The notes: a model not told the origin generated them from the letters alone. A DNA stretch of 64,000 nt from Combretum micranthum (GCA_024138025.1 JAMXBD010000055.1:1674001-1738000); one strand, 5' to 3'; positions 50,688 through 62,088 are shown, counted from the stretch's first letter. Program-made: numbers and translations.

Positions 50688-50905
50688 GTATTTAAACAGA
50701 TGCATAAATATGTTGACCCCCCCATAGTCCATGTTGTATTAATTGTTAGATATATAGGGATCCAAATAGCGACTTAAAACTATTGGATAATAAAAAATTC
50801 TTATGCACTAGGTAGAGTATGCAAGATATGGATAGATGATCAAAAATTGAAGTGCTTAGTAAAGAGGATTCCCATAGTACAGATAGCATATTATCCTATA
50901 TAAAC
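50688..50905 (+). pseudogene. papain-family protease fragment, copy 2 (last exon only)
   Basis: After a TTTTTAG acceptor at 50687 the last exon reads, in one frame, PIVHVVLIVRY (catalytic His present), stop, NYWIIKNSYALGRV (catalytic Asn present), ending near AYYP. Only the C-terminal exon is present; the sequence upstream is unrelated to the exon 3 seen in other copies. It is the outer end of the left arm of the first palindrome. Confidence 0.78.
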
Positions 50906-53235
50906 AAGAAGTGATAAATTTCAAGTTTCATTAAACAATTGAGTTGGATACATAGCTGTGTACATAACTATTGTTGTTTATTGAACTAGATCAATGAATA
51001 TATAAATTATGTTGTACATAGAAATGTTGATTTGCATCTAACATATATGACTAAAATGTATAGTGGCTATATGGCTTAGCTAAAGTTTGTTAATTAGGCA
51101 TTAAGTTGCTAACAACTTAGTAACTGTCAATATGAAAAGAGATGGAAAGATGTGGTGGAAAGGTAATAAGTGAGATGGGACACAAACTAAACTATTCCAA
51201 TGGTCTTAATTACTAATAGTTGGTAAACAAGTAATAAGCTTAGTTTGATAGACTGCAATAAAGAGAGATTATGCATGACATGTTTATAGATGACATGTTT
51301 GCATGCCTATCATTTTTATTATTTTGTGGTATTAAATTCACATTTCATCAACCTAGTTCATCATTATATAGTAGAAGTGCTAAGCTATGATTAAATGATT
51401 TTTGAATTCTAGTTAACCATATTATGTTGCTTAATTTAAGTAAATAAATATTAAATTATTAACTTTTTTACAATCCTTACAACTTACCTTATTGACATTA
51501 AATGATTTTATGTACTAATGATATTGATGATTCTGATGTATGTTACTACACTTATGATGAGATGAAATAAAGTTCGTATATCGTTGGACATACACACAGA
51601 TCCATGTTAGCTTGATAGATTGCTAAAATTTTGCACAAGATAGAGACAAATTTTTAGAGTTCATATGTTTACCTCTCTCCAAAGGTTGGGCAGTATTTCG
51701 GCAATGGTTCAAGGTATATATCCAGATGATCCATTTACACTCTTGAAGGTAATAAATCAATTTAAAACTATCTTTGGTACAGATCCTCTAGTTTACATAG
51801 TGAGATTTTTTCTATATAATATTTGGTCAAGTGATATTGTGACTTGTTTCATTTCAATTCCTTATAGGACACAACCGACCTATTGATAAGGTCATCAAAT
51901 TTAGTGCAGTTCTCAAGATCATGAAGTTTCTTAAAAGGAATGATCTCCCTCAACTATAAGAAAGCACCATGTTATGTTGCCAAAGAAAAAAGTTTATCAT
52001 ATGATATGCCGTTTGAGGCTGCAGGGGTTTTGGCAAATATCAACTATGGGATATTGAACCATATAAGTGTTGTCATTAAGCATGATACTATTCCATTATT
52101 TGTTAAGCTTCTGAGCTCTGCCCTTGATGATTTCAAAGAATAAGTTACTATTTTTCTTCTATTATCTTCTTCCTACTTATGATGAAAGATGATCATGGAT
52201 TCTAGTGAATTGAAGGGCTTGGAAACTTTAGGTAGATCTACAATTCTTGCTTGTCATAATACCAAGTTTTTTAAAATCAAATAGGCACATGTCTATTGAA
52301 ACTTTTGAGAACCTTATGCCTTGCTTATGATAACCCTAGTACCTTTTTGCAGATGACTTACTATCCTTTTCCCTGGAGGTGTCTTTTTGTGTAGTCTAAT
52401 TTCTTTGGATTCTATTAAGACCTTCTAATTGCAATATGTGGGCGTTTAAACTTGTATATTCTTTTAACTGCTTCATTTCTGCACATTGGGTGTATTTCAT
52501 GTTATTTTCATCTGTATCAGTTGGAGAGACAAACAATTCTTATTATAATGTCTAATGTATGCAAAATCTCTTTTCTATTATGATCTGAGTAAGCAGCATG
52601 AGCAATGTTCAGTGATTCTCCAACCTATAGAGACCTTGTACTTGGTTGTGGTGCCCTCGTACCTTTGCTATCCCAATTAAACCTACATTCAAGAGTGTCC
52701 AAATGGAGAACTGCTGTGTGGACTTTCTCCAGCTTTTTTCGAAAAAAGCTGCCTTCCCCATTGGAAGAGGTATGCACAAGGATTTTGCTAATTTTAAGAG
52801 GAACATTTGCCATGTAATGCATGTCTTTACTCTATGCAGACCGGTATAGTGATAAATGTTCATCGGGTTTTGCTTTTGTTAAGTAAAGTTTACTTTACCA
52901 GTTCTGCATCAAATTATTCTTCTTCATGATGAAGCAATTTTGACTAATACTTGCTTTGTCCTCGCTTATTTATCTAATGGCTCAAATGAACAAATTCAAG
53001 TTATGCTAGCAACCAGTATCTATCCCCGACTTGTGTAGCTTGTTAAGTAAGATCTTCCTCTACTCTATCATAATAGTGTTACTATGGCATTACCATTGGT
53101 TTTAAGCTACCGCTTTGTCTTCGATATTCGTTTTAAATATTTAAAGAGAATGAGTTGGTTTCATATGCTAGGTCCTCTCTATGTGCATATTGTTCTAGTG
53201 GTTTTTGATTAAAGTTCTTTTTTTATAGGCATCCA
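50700..53235 (+). repeat. palindrome 1, left arm
   Basis: Imperfect inverted match to 53308-56190. Landmarks pair in reverse order: the protease exon (50.7 and 56.1 kb), GCATTAAGTTGCTAACAACT (about 51100) with its reverse near 55830, importin-alpha exons (51.66-53.05 and 54.96-53.52), and the inner ends around 53228-53256 and 53308-53340. The arms are diverged by substitutions and small indels, so the duplication is not recent. Confidence 0.85.
51660..53045 (+). pseudogene. importin-alpha pseudogene, plus copy
   Basis: Armadillo-repeat segments of importin-alpha, the adaptor that carries nuclear-localisation-signal cargo with importin-beta. Seen in order: SLQRLGSISAMVQGIYPDDP and NQFKTIFGTDP (51660-51790); then, after an intron-like gap ending TTATAG, PIDKVIKFSAVLKIMKFL and RNDLPQL (51870-51958). 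FEAAGVLANINYGILNH with PLFVKLLSSALDDFKE follows (about 52010-52140), then DSPTYRDLVLGCGALVPLLS with AVWTFSSFFRKKLP (52610-52768, ending at GTATGC). Last is ILLHDEAILTNTCFVLAYLS with TSIYPRLV (52915-53035). Stops, frame changes and lost segments exclude function. Neither the importin-beta-binding N-terminus nor the C-terminal repeats were seen. Introns are kept, so it was copied from DNA. Confidence 0.83.
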
Positions 53236-53519
53236 TCTCGAAAGGTTGTTATATAAGCATAACAGCATGCACACAAACGAGAGAACATCTAAGAGTTCGT
53301 AATGCTCGTATAACAATCTTTCAAGATGGATGCCTATCAAAAAAGAACATTAATCAAAAACCACCATAACAGCATGGACATAGACAAGAGATGGCATACG
53401 AAACCAACTCATTCTCTTTAAATATCTAAAACGAAAATTGAAGACAAAGAGGTAGCTTAACACCAATGGTAATGCCACAATAACACTATTACTATAGAGT
53501 AGAGGAAGATCTTACTCAA

Positions 53520-54960
53520 GAAACTCCACAAGTCGTGCAGATACTAGTTGCTAGCATATCTTGAAATTAGTCATTCAAGCTATAAGATAGATAAGTAAGG
53601 ACCAAGCAAGCATTAGTCAAAACTGCTTCATCATGAAGAAGAATAACCTGCTACAGATTGGTAAAGCAAACTTTACTTAACAAAGAAAAACCCAACAAAA
53701 ATTAATCATTATATCGGTCTACATGGAGCAAAGGCATGCATTACATGGCAAATATTCCTCCTAAAATTAGCAAAATCCCAATAATATTTATGCATACCTC
53801 TTTGAACAAGGGAGGTGACTTCTTTTGAAAGAAGCTAGATAAAGTCCAAATGGCAGTTCTTCACATGGACACCGTTGAATGTAGGTTAAATTGTGATAGC
53901 AAAGGTACAATAGCACCACGACCAAGTACAAGGTCTCTATATGTTGGAGAATCACTAGCAACATTACCAAATGCCTATGTTGCCTACTTAGATCATAAAA
54001 GAAAAGAGATTCCACATATATTACACATTATAATAAAAAATAACTCTCTCCAATAGATACAAATGAAAACAACACAAAAGAGACCTAATGTGCAAAAATG
54101 AAGCAGTCAAGAGAATATACAAGTTCAAACACCCACATACAGCAATTAAAAGGTCCTAACAGAATCCAGAAAAATTAGACTACACAAAAGGACACCTTCA
54201 GGTAGAAGGATAACAAGCCAACCCCAATAGGGTTATCATAGGCAAGACATAAGGTTCTTAGAAGTTTCAATAGACACTTGCCTATTTGATTTTAGAAAAC
54301 TTGATATTGTAATAAACAAGAACTGCAATCAGAATAATCTACCTAAAGCTTCCAAGCCTTTGAATTCACTAGAATCCATGGTCATCTTTCATCTTAAGCA
54401 GTAAGAAGATAATAGAAGAAAAGAAATAGTAACTTGTTCTCTAACGTCATCACGGGCACAACTTAGAAGCTTAACAAACAATGGAACGGCATCACGCCTA
54501 ATGACAACACATACATGGTCCGATGTCCCCTAAGCGATATTTATTAAAACATATGCATCCTCAAATGACAAAATGAAACCTAAGTTGTACCTTAATGGCA
54601 TATCATATGATAGATATTTTTCCCAACATAACATTATGCATACTTGTAGTCGTGCAAGATCATTCTTTTCAAGAAATTTCATGAACCTAGTATCTACACC
54701 AGCTTTGATGACCTTATCAATAGGTGGGTTGCGTCCTATGAGTATTTAAAATGAAACAAGTCCACAATATCAACTATGATCAAGTATTATGGAGAAAAAC
54801 TTTAGCATGTAAACATAGCATCTATACCAGTTAACAGCTTCCTAAACTAATTTGTTGCCTCCAATTGTGCAAATAGACTATCTGAATATACACTTTGAAC
54901 CATTGTAGGACTGCTTCCCAACCTTTGGAGAGAGGTAAACATATGAACTTAAGAAATTTG
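53520..54960 (-). pseudogene. importin-alpha pseudogene, minus copy
   Basis: Same gene fragment as the plus copy, reversed, and in places better preserved. Read on the minus strand from 54960: SLQRLGSSPTMVQSVYSDS with AQLEATN, an intron-like gap, then NPPIDKVIKAGVDTRFMKFL with EKNDLARLQ. After that come GTSDHVCVVIRRDAVPLFVK with ARDDVREQVT, then GNVASDSPTYRDLVLGRGAI with TAIWTLSSFFQKKSPP (about 53980-53800). It ends with ILLHDEAVLTNACLVLTYLS. Exon edges agree with the plus copy. In-frame stops remain (for example in the SM-stop-RTAIW stretch), so it is a pseudogene. The two copies form the arms of palindrome 1. Confidence 0.85.
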
Positions 54961-54999
54961 TCTCTATCTTGTGCAAATTTTAGAAATTTATCAAGCTAA

Positions 55000-56080
55000 C
55001 ATGGATATATGTCTAGGTCCAACGACTATACGACTCCTTATATCCATCTTCATCATAACTGTAGTAACATACATTAAAATCATCAATACATAAAATCATT
55101 TAATGCTAATAAGATGAGTTGTAAGTCCTAGAACATAAATTATTGCACATGCACACATATAGTAACACCCTAACCTGAAGGCATTACAACCTACCACACG
55201 TCTTTATTTGAGATGAAAATGCTAAGGCTATTATTTCACTAAACCATAAATATAGATATCATCTTTTTATACTCTCATAACGGGGTATCTGTTTTAAAAT
55301 ATTTCATATGACAAAACTTCTTAATAACTTAGTTGGCATAAACCAAAACCAACTTAAATCAGAACTTAAACATTAAAAGGAAAGTCATATAAAGATCATA
55401 AACATAAACTTGCACACAAGTTACATATTACTAAATGTAGCAACTAATTAATAAATTTAATGTCATTTACGAGAATCTGGTCAACCAGAATTCAAAACAA
55501 TTCAAATTGCATTTTCACAAATGTAGCTTAACACCTTCTACTATATAATGATGACTAGGTCTGCAGATCATGAAGCATGAAACGTGAATCTTGATACTAC
55601 CTAATAATAAAACATGATTAGGCATGCAAACATGTCATCTATAAAACATGCACAAATCTCTCTTTATAACAGCCTAACCAAACCATTATCCACCCCATAC
55701 TACGTCTATTACTTGTTTACCATCCATTAATAATTAAGTCCATTATAATAGTCATCTACGTCCCATTTCACTTATTACCCCTCCACCATATCCTTCCATC
55801 TCTTCTCATATTGACAAGGTACTAAGTTGTTAGCAACTTAATGTCTAATCTAACAATTTCAACCAAACCATATAGACCACTATACATTTTAGTCATAACT
55901 GTTAGATGCAAATTCACATTGCCATGAACAACATAGTATAATGTTAGCCATATATTCATTGATCTAGTTCTACTATCTTAATGCTCACAACAATAGACAA
56001 CAATAGTTATGTACACATGGCTGTATATCCAACTCAATTGTTTAATAAAACTTGAAATTTATCACCTATCTTACAATAGA
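55000..56080. other. palindrome 1 arm, non-genic part
   Basis: The outer part of the right arm pairs with about 50900-51650. It is AT-rich, with no protein family visible on either strand. Confidence 0.6.
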
Positions 56081-56195
56081 AAATAATATGTTATCCACCA
56101 CCACGGGAAATCCTCTTCCCTTAAGCAACTCGAATTTCTAATTATCCGTTCATATCCACGTACACCCCACCTAATGCCATAAGAATTTTTTTACT
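56080..56195 (-). pseudogene. papain-family protease fragment, copy 3 (C-terminus)
   Basis: On the minus strand, GIRWGVRGYERIIRNSSCLR then EEDFPWWWITYY, the C-terminal segment that follows the catalytic Asn in the related copies. Upstream exons are absent; instead a 24-base poly-A run follows at 56214-56237. Confidence 0.75.
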
Positions 56196-56213
56196 AGAAA
56201 ACAAAGCCAATGC

Positions 56214-56237
56214 AAAAAAAAAAAAAAAAAAAAAAAA
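56214..56237 (+). repeat. poly-A run
   Basis: 24 adenines lie between the end of palindrome 1 and the GAA-rich terminal repeat. Similar runs (poly-T or poly-A) occur at the matching places near 57470-57484, 57669-57686 and 61031-61050. Confidence 0.85.
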
Positions 56238-56750
56238 TGAGACTAATGAAGATGATGAAGTAGAGTGAACTAGAGAATTGAGGCCAGTGCACAAAATATT
56301 CTATGAAGAAGAAGATATTACCTCGGAGACTAAAGTGAAGAAACAAAGAGAGAATGTGAGGGTTTTGAGGCTAATGCGTAGAAAAATCTGATAAGAAAAA
56401 GAAGAAGATAAGAGACGGATTTTGAGGCCAATGCACAAAAATTCTGATAAGAAGATGATGAAGAAGAGCATTACCTCGGAGACCGATGGGTATGAAGAAA
56501 CGAAGAAGACAACAATATGCATGCATGAAGAAAAGACCAGTGCAATTTCGAGAATCTTTTGTACAAATAAACCTTTAAATAAATAAAATTAATTAGATTA
56601 ATATATAATTATAGTATAAATAAACCTTAAATTGAACCCCGCTTGACAAGACAATAGAATAATTGGTAGTAAAGGAATGGATTAAACACTATTAAATATA
56701 ATTAAAACCAAGTTGACTAAGGTGGTATAATTAAGTAATTGAAATTAAGG
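56238..56750 (-). repeat. GAA-rich terminal repeat, copy T1
   Basis: A purine-rich block (GAAGAAGAAGA runs) repeats two or three degenerate units containing 'GAGGCxAATGCxxAGAAAAATxTGATAAG', then GCATGCATGAAGAAAAGA and AATAAACCTT. It matches 61050-61380 directly and 57100-57540 in reverse. The continuation CCAAGTTGACTAAGGTGGTA pairs in reverse with 57030-57062. Confidence 0.75.
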
Positions 56751-56754
56751 TGAT

Positions 56755-57000
56755 GGGCTAATTCTTGACATTTGGTATTTGAATTAATAATTGGTGTATT
56801 GGAAAAAGTAACTAGGGTTAGGGTTTTAATATCAAAGGATAAGAAGTTGCCAAGTGGCATCGAGAGAGTGGTTTAGGTATTTTAAATTCAAAAAATCAAT
56901 TTATTTCTTTGGAATGAATTTAAAGTTTCGAAGATTTAATTGGATAATTTAAGCTTAATTTAAGATAATTGGAGAGATTAAGATTGCCTTTAACCTCTAA
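56755..57000 (+). repeat. direct repeat, right copy
   Basis: Same orientation as 50405-50650. It forms the spacer of the inverted pair T1/T2, between 56750 and about 57010. Confidence 0.8.
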
Positions 57001-57112
57001 TTTCAAATTGAATCCTATTTCAATATTAATTGACTTAATTATACCACATTGGTCAACTTGGTTTAAATTACATTTAAATAGTGTATAATACATTCCTTTA
57101 CATTCAAATTAA

Positions 57113-59292
57113 GGTTTATTTATATATTTCTAATTAATTTTACTTATTTTAATGTTTATTTATACAAAATATTCTCATAATTGCATCGATCACTTCTTCA
57201 TGCATGCATATTGTTGTCTTCTTTGATTCTTCATTCCTATCGATCTCCGAGGCAATGCTTTTCTCCTTCTTCTTCTTATCCCATCTCTTATCTTCTTCTT
57301 CTTCTTCTCATAATTTGTCGTGCACTAGCCTCAGTTCTCTAATTCACTTTGCTTCATCATCTTCATCAGGCTTCGAGATAATATCTTCTTCTTCTCAGTT
57401 TTTTTTTTAATGCATTGGCTTCAGTTCTCTAGTTTGCTCTACTTCATCGTCTTCATTAGTCTTAGTGTTTTTTTTTTTTTTTTTGAATTGGCCTCAGTGC
57501 TCTAATTCAATCTACTTCATCGTCTTCATCAATCTCTAAGGTAATATCTTCTTCTTCTTCTTTTCAGATTTTTTTTTATGCATTGGACTCACTCTACTTC
57601 ATTGTCTTCATCAGTCTCACAAAATCCTAACTTTGTCTAGTTCACTAGTTCATCATCCTCATTCTCTAGGTTTTTTTTTTTTTTTTGTGCATTGGCTTAG
57701 TTCTCTAGTTCACTCCCACAAACTTCATCATGTTCAATCTTAGATTTTTTTTTTTTTTTTGCACTAACCTAGAAACTCTAACCCTTTATCAAGACAAAAT
57801 CTGTTGACCAATATTATAGTCATATTTCCATCTTGCATACATATTTTTCCAATCTTGAGCATTGGTGCTTTGCTCATTTGCTAAACCTTATATTACTAGA
57901 CTTCCAGTCCAACATCCCCTTTGCTCTTGAAATGACCACCAAAAACCAAAATTTTCAGTTTGGTATATGTAAATCCCATCTATTAGACACAAAATGTCTA
58001 CATAACTACCTAAATTTTTCTTCCACACAAAGTAAACTAAATGTTAATTAGGTTTTAATGGACAGATTTATTGGTTAATTAATAATTAATATGATTTTTA
58101 ATTGTAGGAATGGATGTCGGTCAAAACGATTTTGGACCTTAGCTCGAGTAAGAGATATGTCACGAGCTATGTCCAGTTAGGGATAAGGGGATATCATGTA
58201 AGTCAAACACAAATAGTTTCTTACAATAAAATTTATGATGAATGATCGTTTTCATTATATAATATTCTATTTTGAATTTTCATATGCATATAAATTTATC
58301 TATTTTATAAATTAAACTAGCTTCATTTTGGGCCTTTACTTACCTAGACTTGATTAAGATTGTCTATAGGCTAAAGCACGACAAGGAGATTAATATGCCA
58401 GTACCCCAAGAACAGATCGATGCCACTAAACCACCAAGAAAAAAGGATGTCGATAAAGAAACTAAATGTCATGCATATATAATAGATAAAGCATTCGAAT
58501 GGATACTTAAGAATGGGGTATATCCAGAGTTGTATTATCCATATACGAGATATCGTAGCCATCGAAAAAGAAGAAAACATATAACTGAATTGATGTAATA
58601 TATATATATATATTAAATGTTTAGTAATATTAACACTTTATTTAATTTTGGAAAATATATATGCAACCAATAAAAGTGGTACGAATTGATGATTATGTTG
58701 AATCTATGGAGATGATGAGGCAACAATCATTCAATAGTTGGCACACCATTCTGCCATTGGTGCATTAGAAGTAGATGATTTTTTAGAAATGGAAAATGTT
58801 AGTATTTACTTTTAACTATTTTAGTAAAAAGTTGAGTTTACTTAATTCATATCATATATGTTTATTTATTTTATATTTTCAAGGTATTTACAGGGGATAC
58901 ACGTAACATGATGACACCCCTTCAGTCCATTTTGTACTAATTGTTGGATATGGCAGGGATTGAGATAGTAACTTGAACTATTGGATAATAAAAATTTTGT
59001 ATGGTACTAGTTGGGGTGTACGTGGATATGGATAGGTAATCAAAAATTCAAGTTGCTTAAAGGAAGAGGATTTCCCATGGTGGCGGATGGCATATTATCC
59101 TATAGTGTATGAAGTGATAAATTTCGAATTTCATTAAACAATTGAGTTTGATACATAGCTATGTGTACATAACTATTGATGTCTATTGTTATGAGCATTA
59201 AGATAGTAGAACTCGATCAATGAGAATATGACTAATATTATAGCATTAAGTTGCTAACAACTTAGTAACTTGTCGATATGAGAAGAGATGGA
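57113..59292 (+). repeat. palindrome 2, left arm (terminal repeat T2 plus protease copy 4)
   Basis: Imperfect inverted match to 59300-61380. The outer end AAGGTTTATTTAT pairs with ATAAATAAACCTT-type sequence at 61366-61380. CTT/TTC-rich units at 57200-57760 pair with the GAA-rich block at 61050-61320. The 57830-58000 stretch pairs with 60640-60830, then the protease pseudogenes pair. The centre is near 59292, where GTTGCTAACAACTTAGTAAC faces its reverse complement. Confidence 0.85.
58108..59110 (+). pseudogene. papain-family cysteine protease pseudogene, copy 4
   Basis: Four exons are recognisable. Exon 1 (58108-58197, after TTGTAG) encodes the region before the active site (LCPVRDKG) and ends at GTAAGT. 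Exon 2 (58321-58594) starts Ser-Phe-Trp-Ala-Phe, so the catalytic Cys of the SCWAF motif is replaced by Phe. It runs open through IVYRLKHDKEINMPVPQEQI and AFEWILKNGVYPELYYPYT, the family's QEL and YPYT landmarks. Exon 3 (about 58661-58797) has IKVVRIDDYVE, a frameshift, and LAHHSAIGALEVDDF. Exon 4 (58884 on) has GIYRGYT, stop, VHFVLIVGYGRD (catalytic His present), NYWIIKILYGTSWGVRGYG, where the Asn position is Ile. It is non-functional through stops, a frameshift and lost catalytic residues. Exon 1 is 90 nt in both copies 1 and 4, supporting the exon model. Confidence 0.85.
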
Positions 59293-59299
59293 TGGATGT

Positions 59300-61380
59300 A
59301 GTGTTAACAACTTACTAAGTTGTTAGCAAACTTAATGCCTAATCTAATAACTTCAGCTCATTATACATTTTAGTTATAACTGTCAAATGCAAATCGACAT
59401 TGCCATGTACAGCATAGTACAATATTAGCCATGTATTGATTGATCCAATTCTACTCCTTTAACGCTCACAACAATAGACAATAATAGCTATGTACAAAAA
59501 GTTGTGTATTTAACTCAATTGTTTGATGAAACTTGAAATTTATCACTTATCATACAACAAAGGATAATATGTCGTCCACCACCATAGGAAATCCTCTTCC
59601 CTTAAGCAACTCGAATTTTTAATCGCTCATCCATATCGACGCACACCTCACCGAGTGCCATAACAATTTTTTATCATCCAATAGTTTAAATTACTATATG
59701 GATCCCTACTATATCCAATAATTAGTACAACATGGACTATAGGGGGTCAACATGTTTCGTGCATCCCATGTAAATATCTTGAAAATATAAAATAAACAAA
59801 CATATAGGATTTAAATTAAGTAAACTCAACTTCTTACTAGAATAATTAAAAGTGAATACTAACATTTCCTATTTCCAAAAAAATCGTCTATTTCTAATGC
59901 ACTAATGATAGGATGTTATGCCTGTTGTCCAATAATTCTCACCTCATCTTCTCTATTGATTTCAATACTATCGATTCGTACAACTTTGTTTGGCTGTATA
60001 TAAAATTAAAATAAAGTGTTAATATTATCAAACATTTAAATATATATACTATGTCAATTCACCTACATGTTTTCTTCTTTTCTAACATCTGCGATTACCT
60101 GTATATAAATAATACAACTCCGGATACACTTCAGTCTTAAGTATCCATTTGAATGTTTTATCTAGTCTATACATATAACATTAACTTTCTTTATCGACAT
60201 CGTCTTGACTTAATAGTTCAATGGCATTGATCAGGTCTTGGGATGCTAGCATATCAATCTCCTTATCTTACTCTAGCTTGTAAACAATTTTAATCTAGTC
60301 TAGACAAATAAAGGCCCAACATGCAACTACTTTAAATTATAAAATAGATCAATTTATATGCATCTGAAAATTCAAAACAAAATATTATAGAATGAAAATA
60401 ATCAATCATCATAAATTTTAATATATTAAAGTTTGATTTATGTAATATCTCTTGATTCCTAATTGGACTTACCTCGTGACTTATCTCCCACTTCGTTTAA
60501 GGTCTGAAATCATTTCAATCGATGTCCATTCCTATAATTAAAAATCATAATATTCATTAATTAACCAATAAATCCATGCATGAAAACCTAATCAATATTT
60601 AATTTACTCTATATAGAAGAAAATTTGGGAAGTTATGCGAATGTTTTATGTCTAATAGATGGGATTCACATCCACTAAACTAGAAATTTTGGTTTTTGGT
60701 GGATCATTTCAATAGCAAAAAGGATATTGGATATGAAGTCTGGTTGTATGGGGTTCAGCAAATGAGCAAAGCACCAATGCTCATGATTGTGAAAACATGT
60801 ATGCAAGATGAAAATATGACTACAATATTGGTCAATAGGTTTTCACTTGGATAAAGGATTAGAGTTTCTTATTTGCTATAGACTTCTTAGTCTATTACAA
60901 GAACTTTGAGCGAGACTAGAGAATTGACAAAGAGATAAAGTTAGGATTTTGAGGCTAGTGCATAGAAAAAAAAAGAATCTAAAACTAAACACGATGAAGT
61001 TTTGTAGGAGGGAACTAAAGAACCAAGGCTAATGCAAAAAAAAAAAAAAAAAACTAAGACTGATGAAGACGATGAAGTAGAGTGAACTAGAGAATCGAGG
61101 CTAGTGCACAAAAAATTCTAGAAAGAAGAAGAAAATACTTCGGAGATTGGCTCAAACAAACGAAGAGATAATGTGAGAGTTTTGAGGCCAATGCATAGAA
61201 AAATCTGATAAAAAGGATTTTGAGGACAATGCGCAAAAATTCTGATGAGAAGAAGAAGAAGAAGAAAAGCATTAACTCGGAGACTAATGGGAATAAAGAA
61301 ATAAAGAAGACAATAATATGCATGCATAAAGAAGAGACTAGTGCAATTTTGAGAATTTTTTGTATAAATAAACCTTAAGT
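59300..61380 (-). repeat. palindrome 2, right arm (protease copy 5 plus terminal repeat T3)
   Basis: Reverse partner of 57113-59292. Homology stops sharply after AATAAACCTTAA at about 61380; the sequence beyond (GTGTTGATGATGTAGGG) is not shared. This could be a transposon end. I did not find a convincing target duplication between the outer flanks. Confidence 0.83.
59565..60535 (-). pseudogene. papain-family cysteine protease pseudogene, copy 5
   Basis: Mirror of copy 4. Minus strand, from 60535: exon 1 with WEISHEVSPIRNQ; exon 2 from about 60325 with Cys-Trp-Ala-Phe (catalytic Cys kept), IKIVYKLE, SQDLINAIELLSQDDVDKE, FKWILKTEVYPELYYLYTG. Exon 3 (about 59990-59870) has NKVVRIDSIEINREDE and HPIISALEIDDFF. 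Exon 4 (from about 59780) has PIVHVVLIIGYSRD (His kept) and NLNYWMIKNCYGT (Asn kept). All three catalytic positions survive, yet in-frame stops in exons 2, 3 and 4 block translation. It is the least eroded active-site version in the window. Confidence 0.83.
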
Positions 61381-62088
61381 GTTGATGATGTAGGGTCGGG
61401 TTTGGTATACCCTATAGTGTAGTGGGTTCGGGTTTGGATTCATATGACCTACTCGAAACCCGACCCGGTTGCATCTCTATCATTTGTCGTTGGCTCCAAG
61501 ATTTGAGGAGATTCAATCATAATTTTTTATTAATTCTTGATGATGTAGGATGATTTGGATTTATTTTGAGTACATACTAATCCTCTAATTCTCATCTATC
61601 GAAATATATATACACATATATAATAGATAAATTTGCAAAATCAATGCAAATCTACTACATTAGAAAAAAACAAAACAAACAAACCACATCATAATCGACT
61701 AAATCATAAAATACAGTAATTCTTTTGTTCCGACATTTATTATAGAAAAAAGATTGTAACAAGTCAACTCATGCACAGGTAAGTTTGCCAGCACTTCTCC
61801 ACTTTTCCCTTTCAAAGTGTATGCTCAAAAGAAATATGCAAACACAATTAACCAGGAATCGAAAAGATAGGATAGCTAAATGAAACATATAGAAGTGGAA
61901 AATGGAACGGGCACATAGTTAACTTCGAAAAATAATCATGCCATTCCAAACCACAACAATTTATGTGAAAAAGGACTAGCATTTGTGACTATACTTAGAT
62001 CACAATCAAATCAAATACATTAACACGCAGATTAAACAATCGAAAGGAGAATACCAAAAGCAAACAATACAAAGAGCATGATACATAC
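61381..62088. other. no recognised gene
   Basis: AT-rich sequence just outside palindrome 2. On the minus strand it lies downstream of the copper-chaperone exons, but I could not find the expected next exon (the C-terminal MDPxMEF-type segment). Confidence 0.4.

Larger units (their letters stand above)
53308..56190 (-). repeat. palindrome 1, right arm
   Basis: Reverse-complement partner of 50700-53235; see that entry for paired landmarks. A loop of about 70 bp (53257-53307) separates the inner ends AGGCATCCATCT and AGATGGATGCCT. Confidence 0.85.

Noticed and set aside
56301..57410. Ser/Phe/Leu-rich frames starting MHIVVFF at 56301-56522 (minus), 57204-57410 (plus) and 61087-61323 (minus)
   Set aside because: They recur because they translate the GAA/CTT terminal repeats; composition follows the simple repeat and the frames are not conserved in length.
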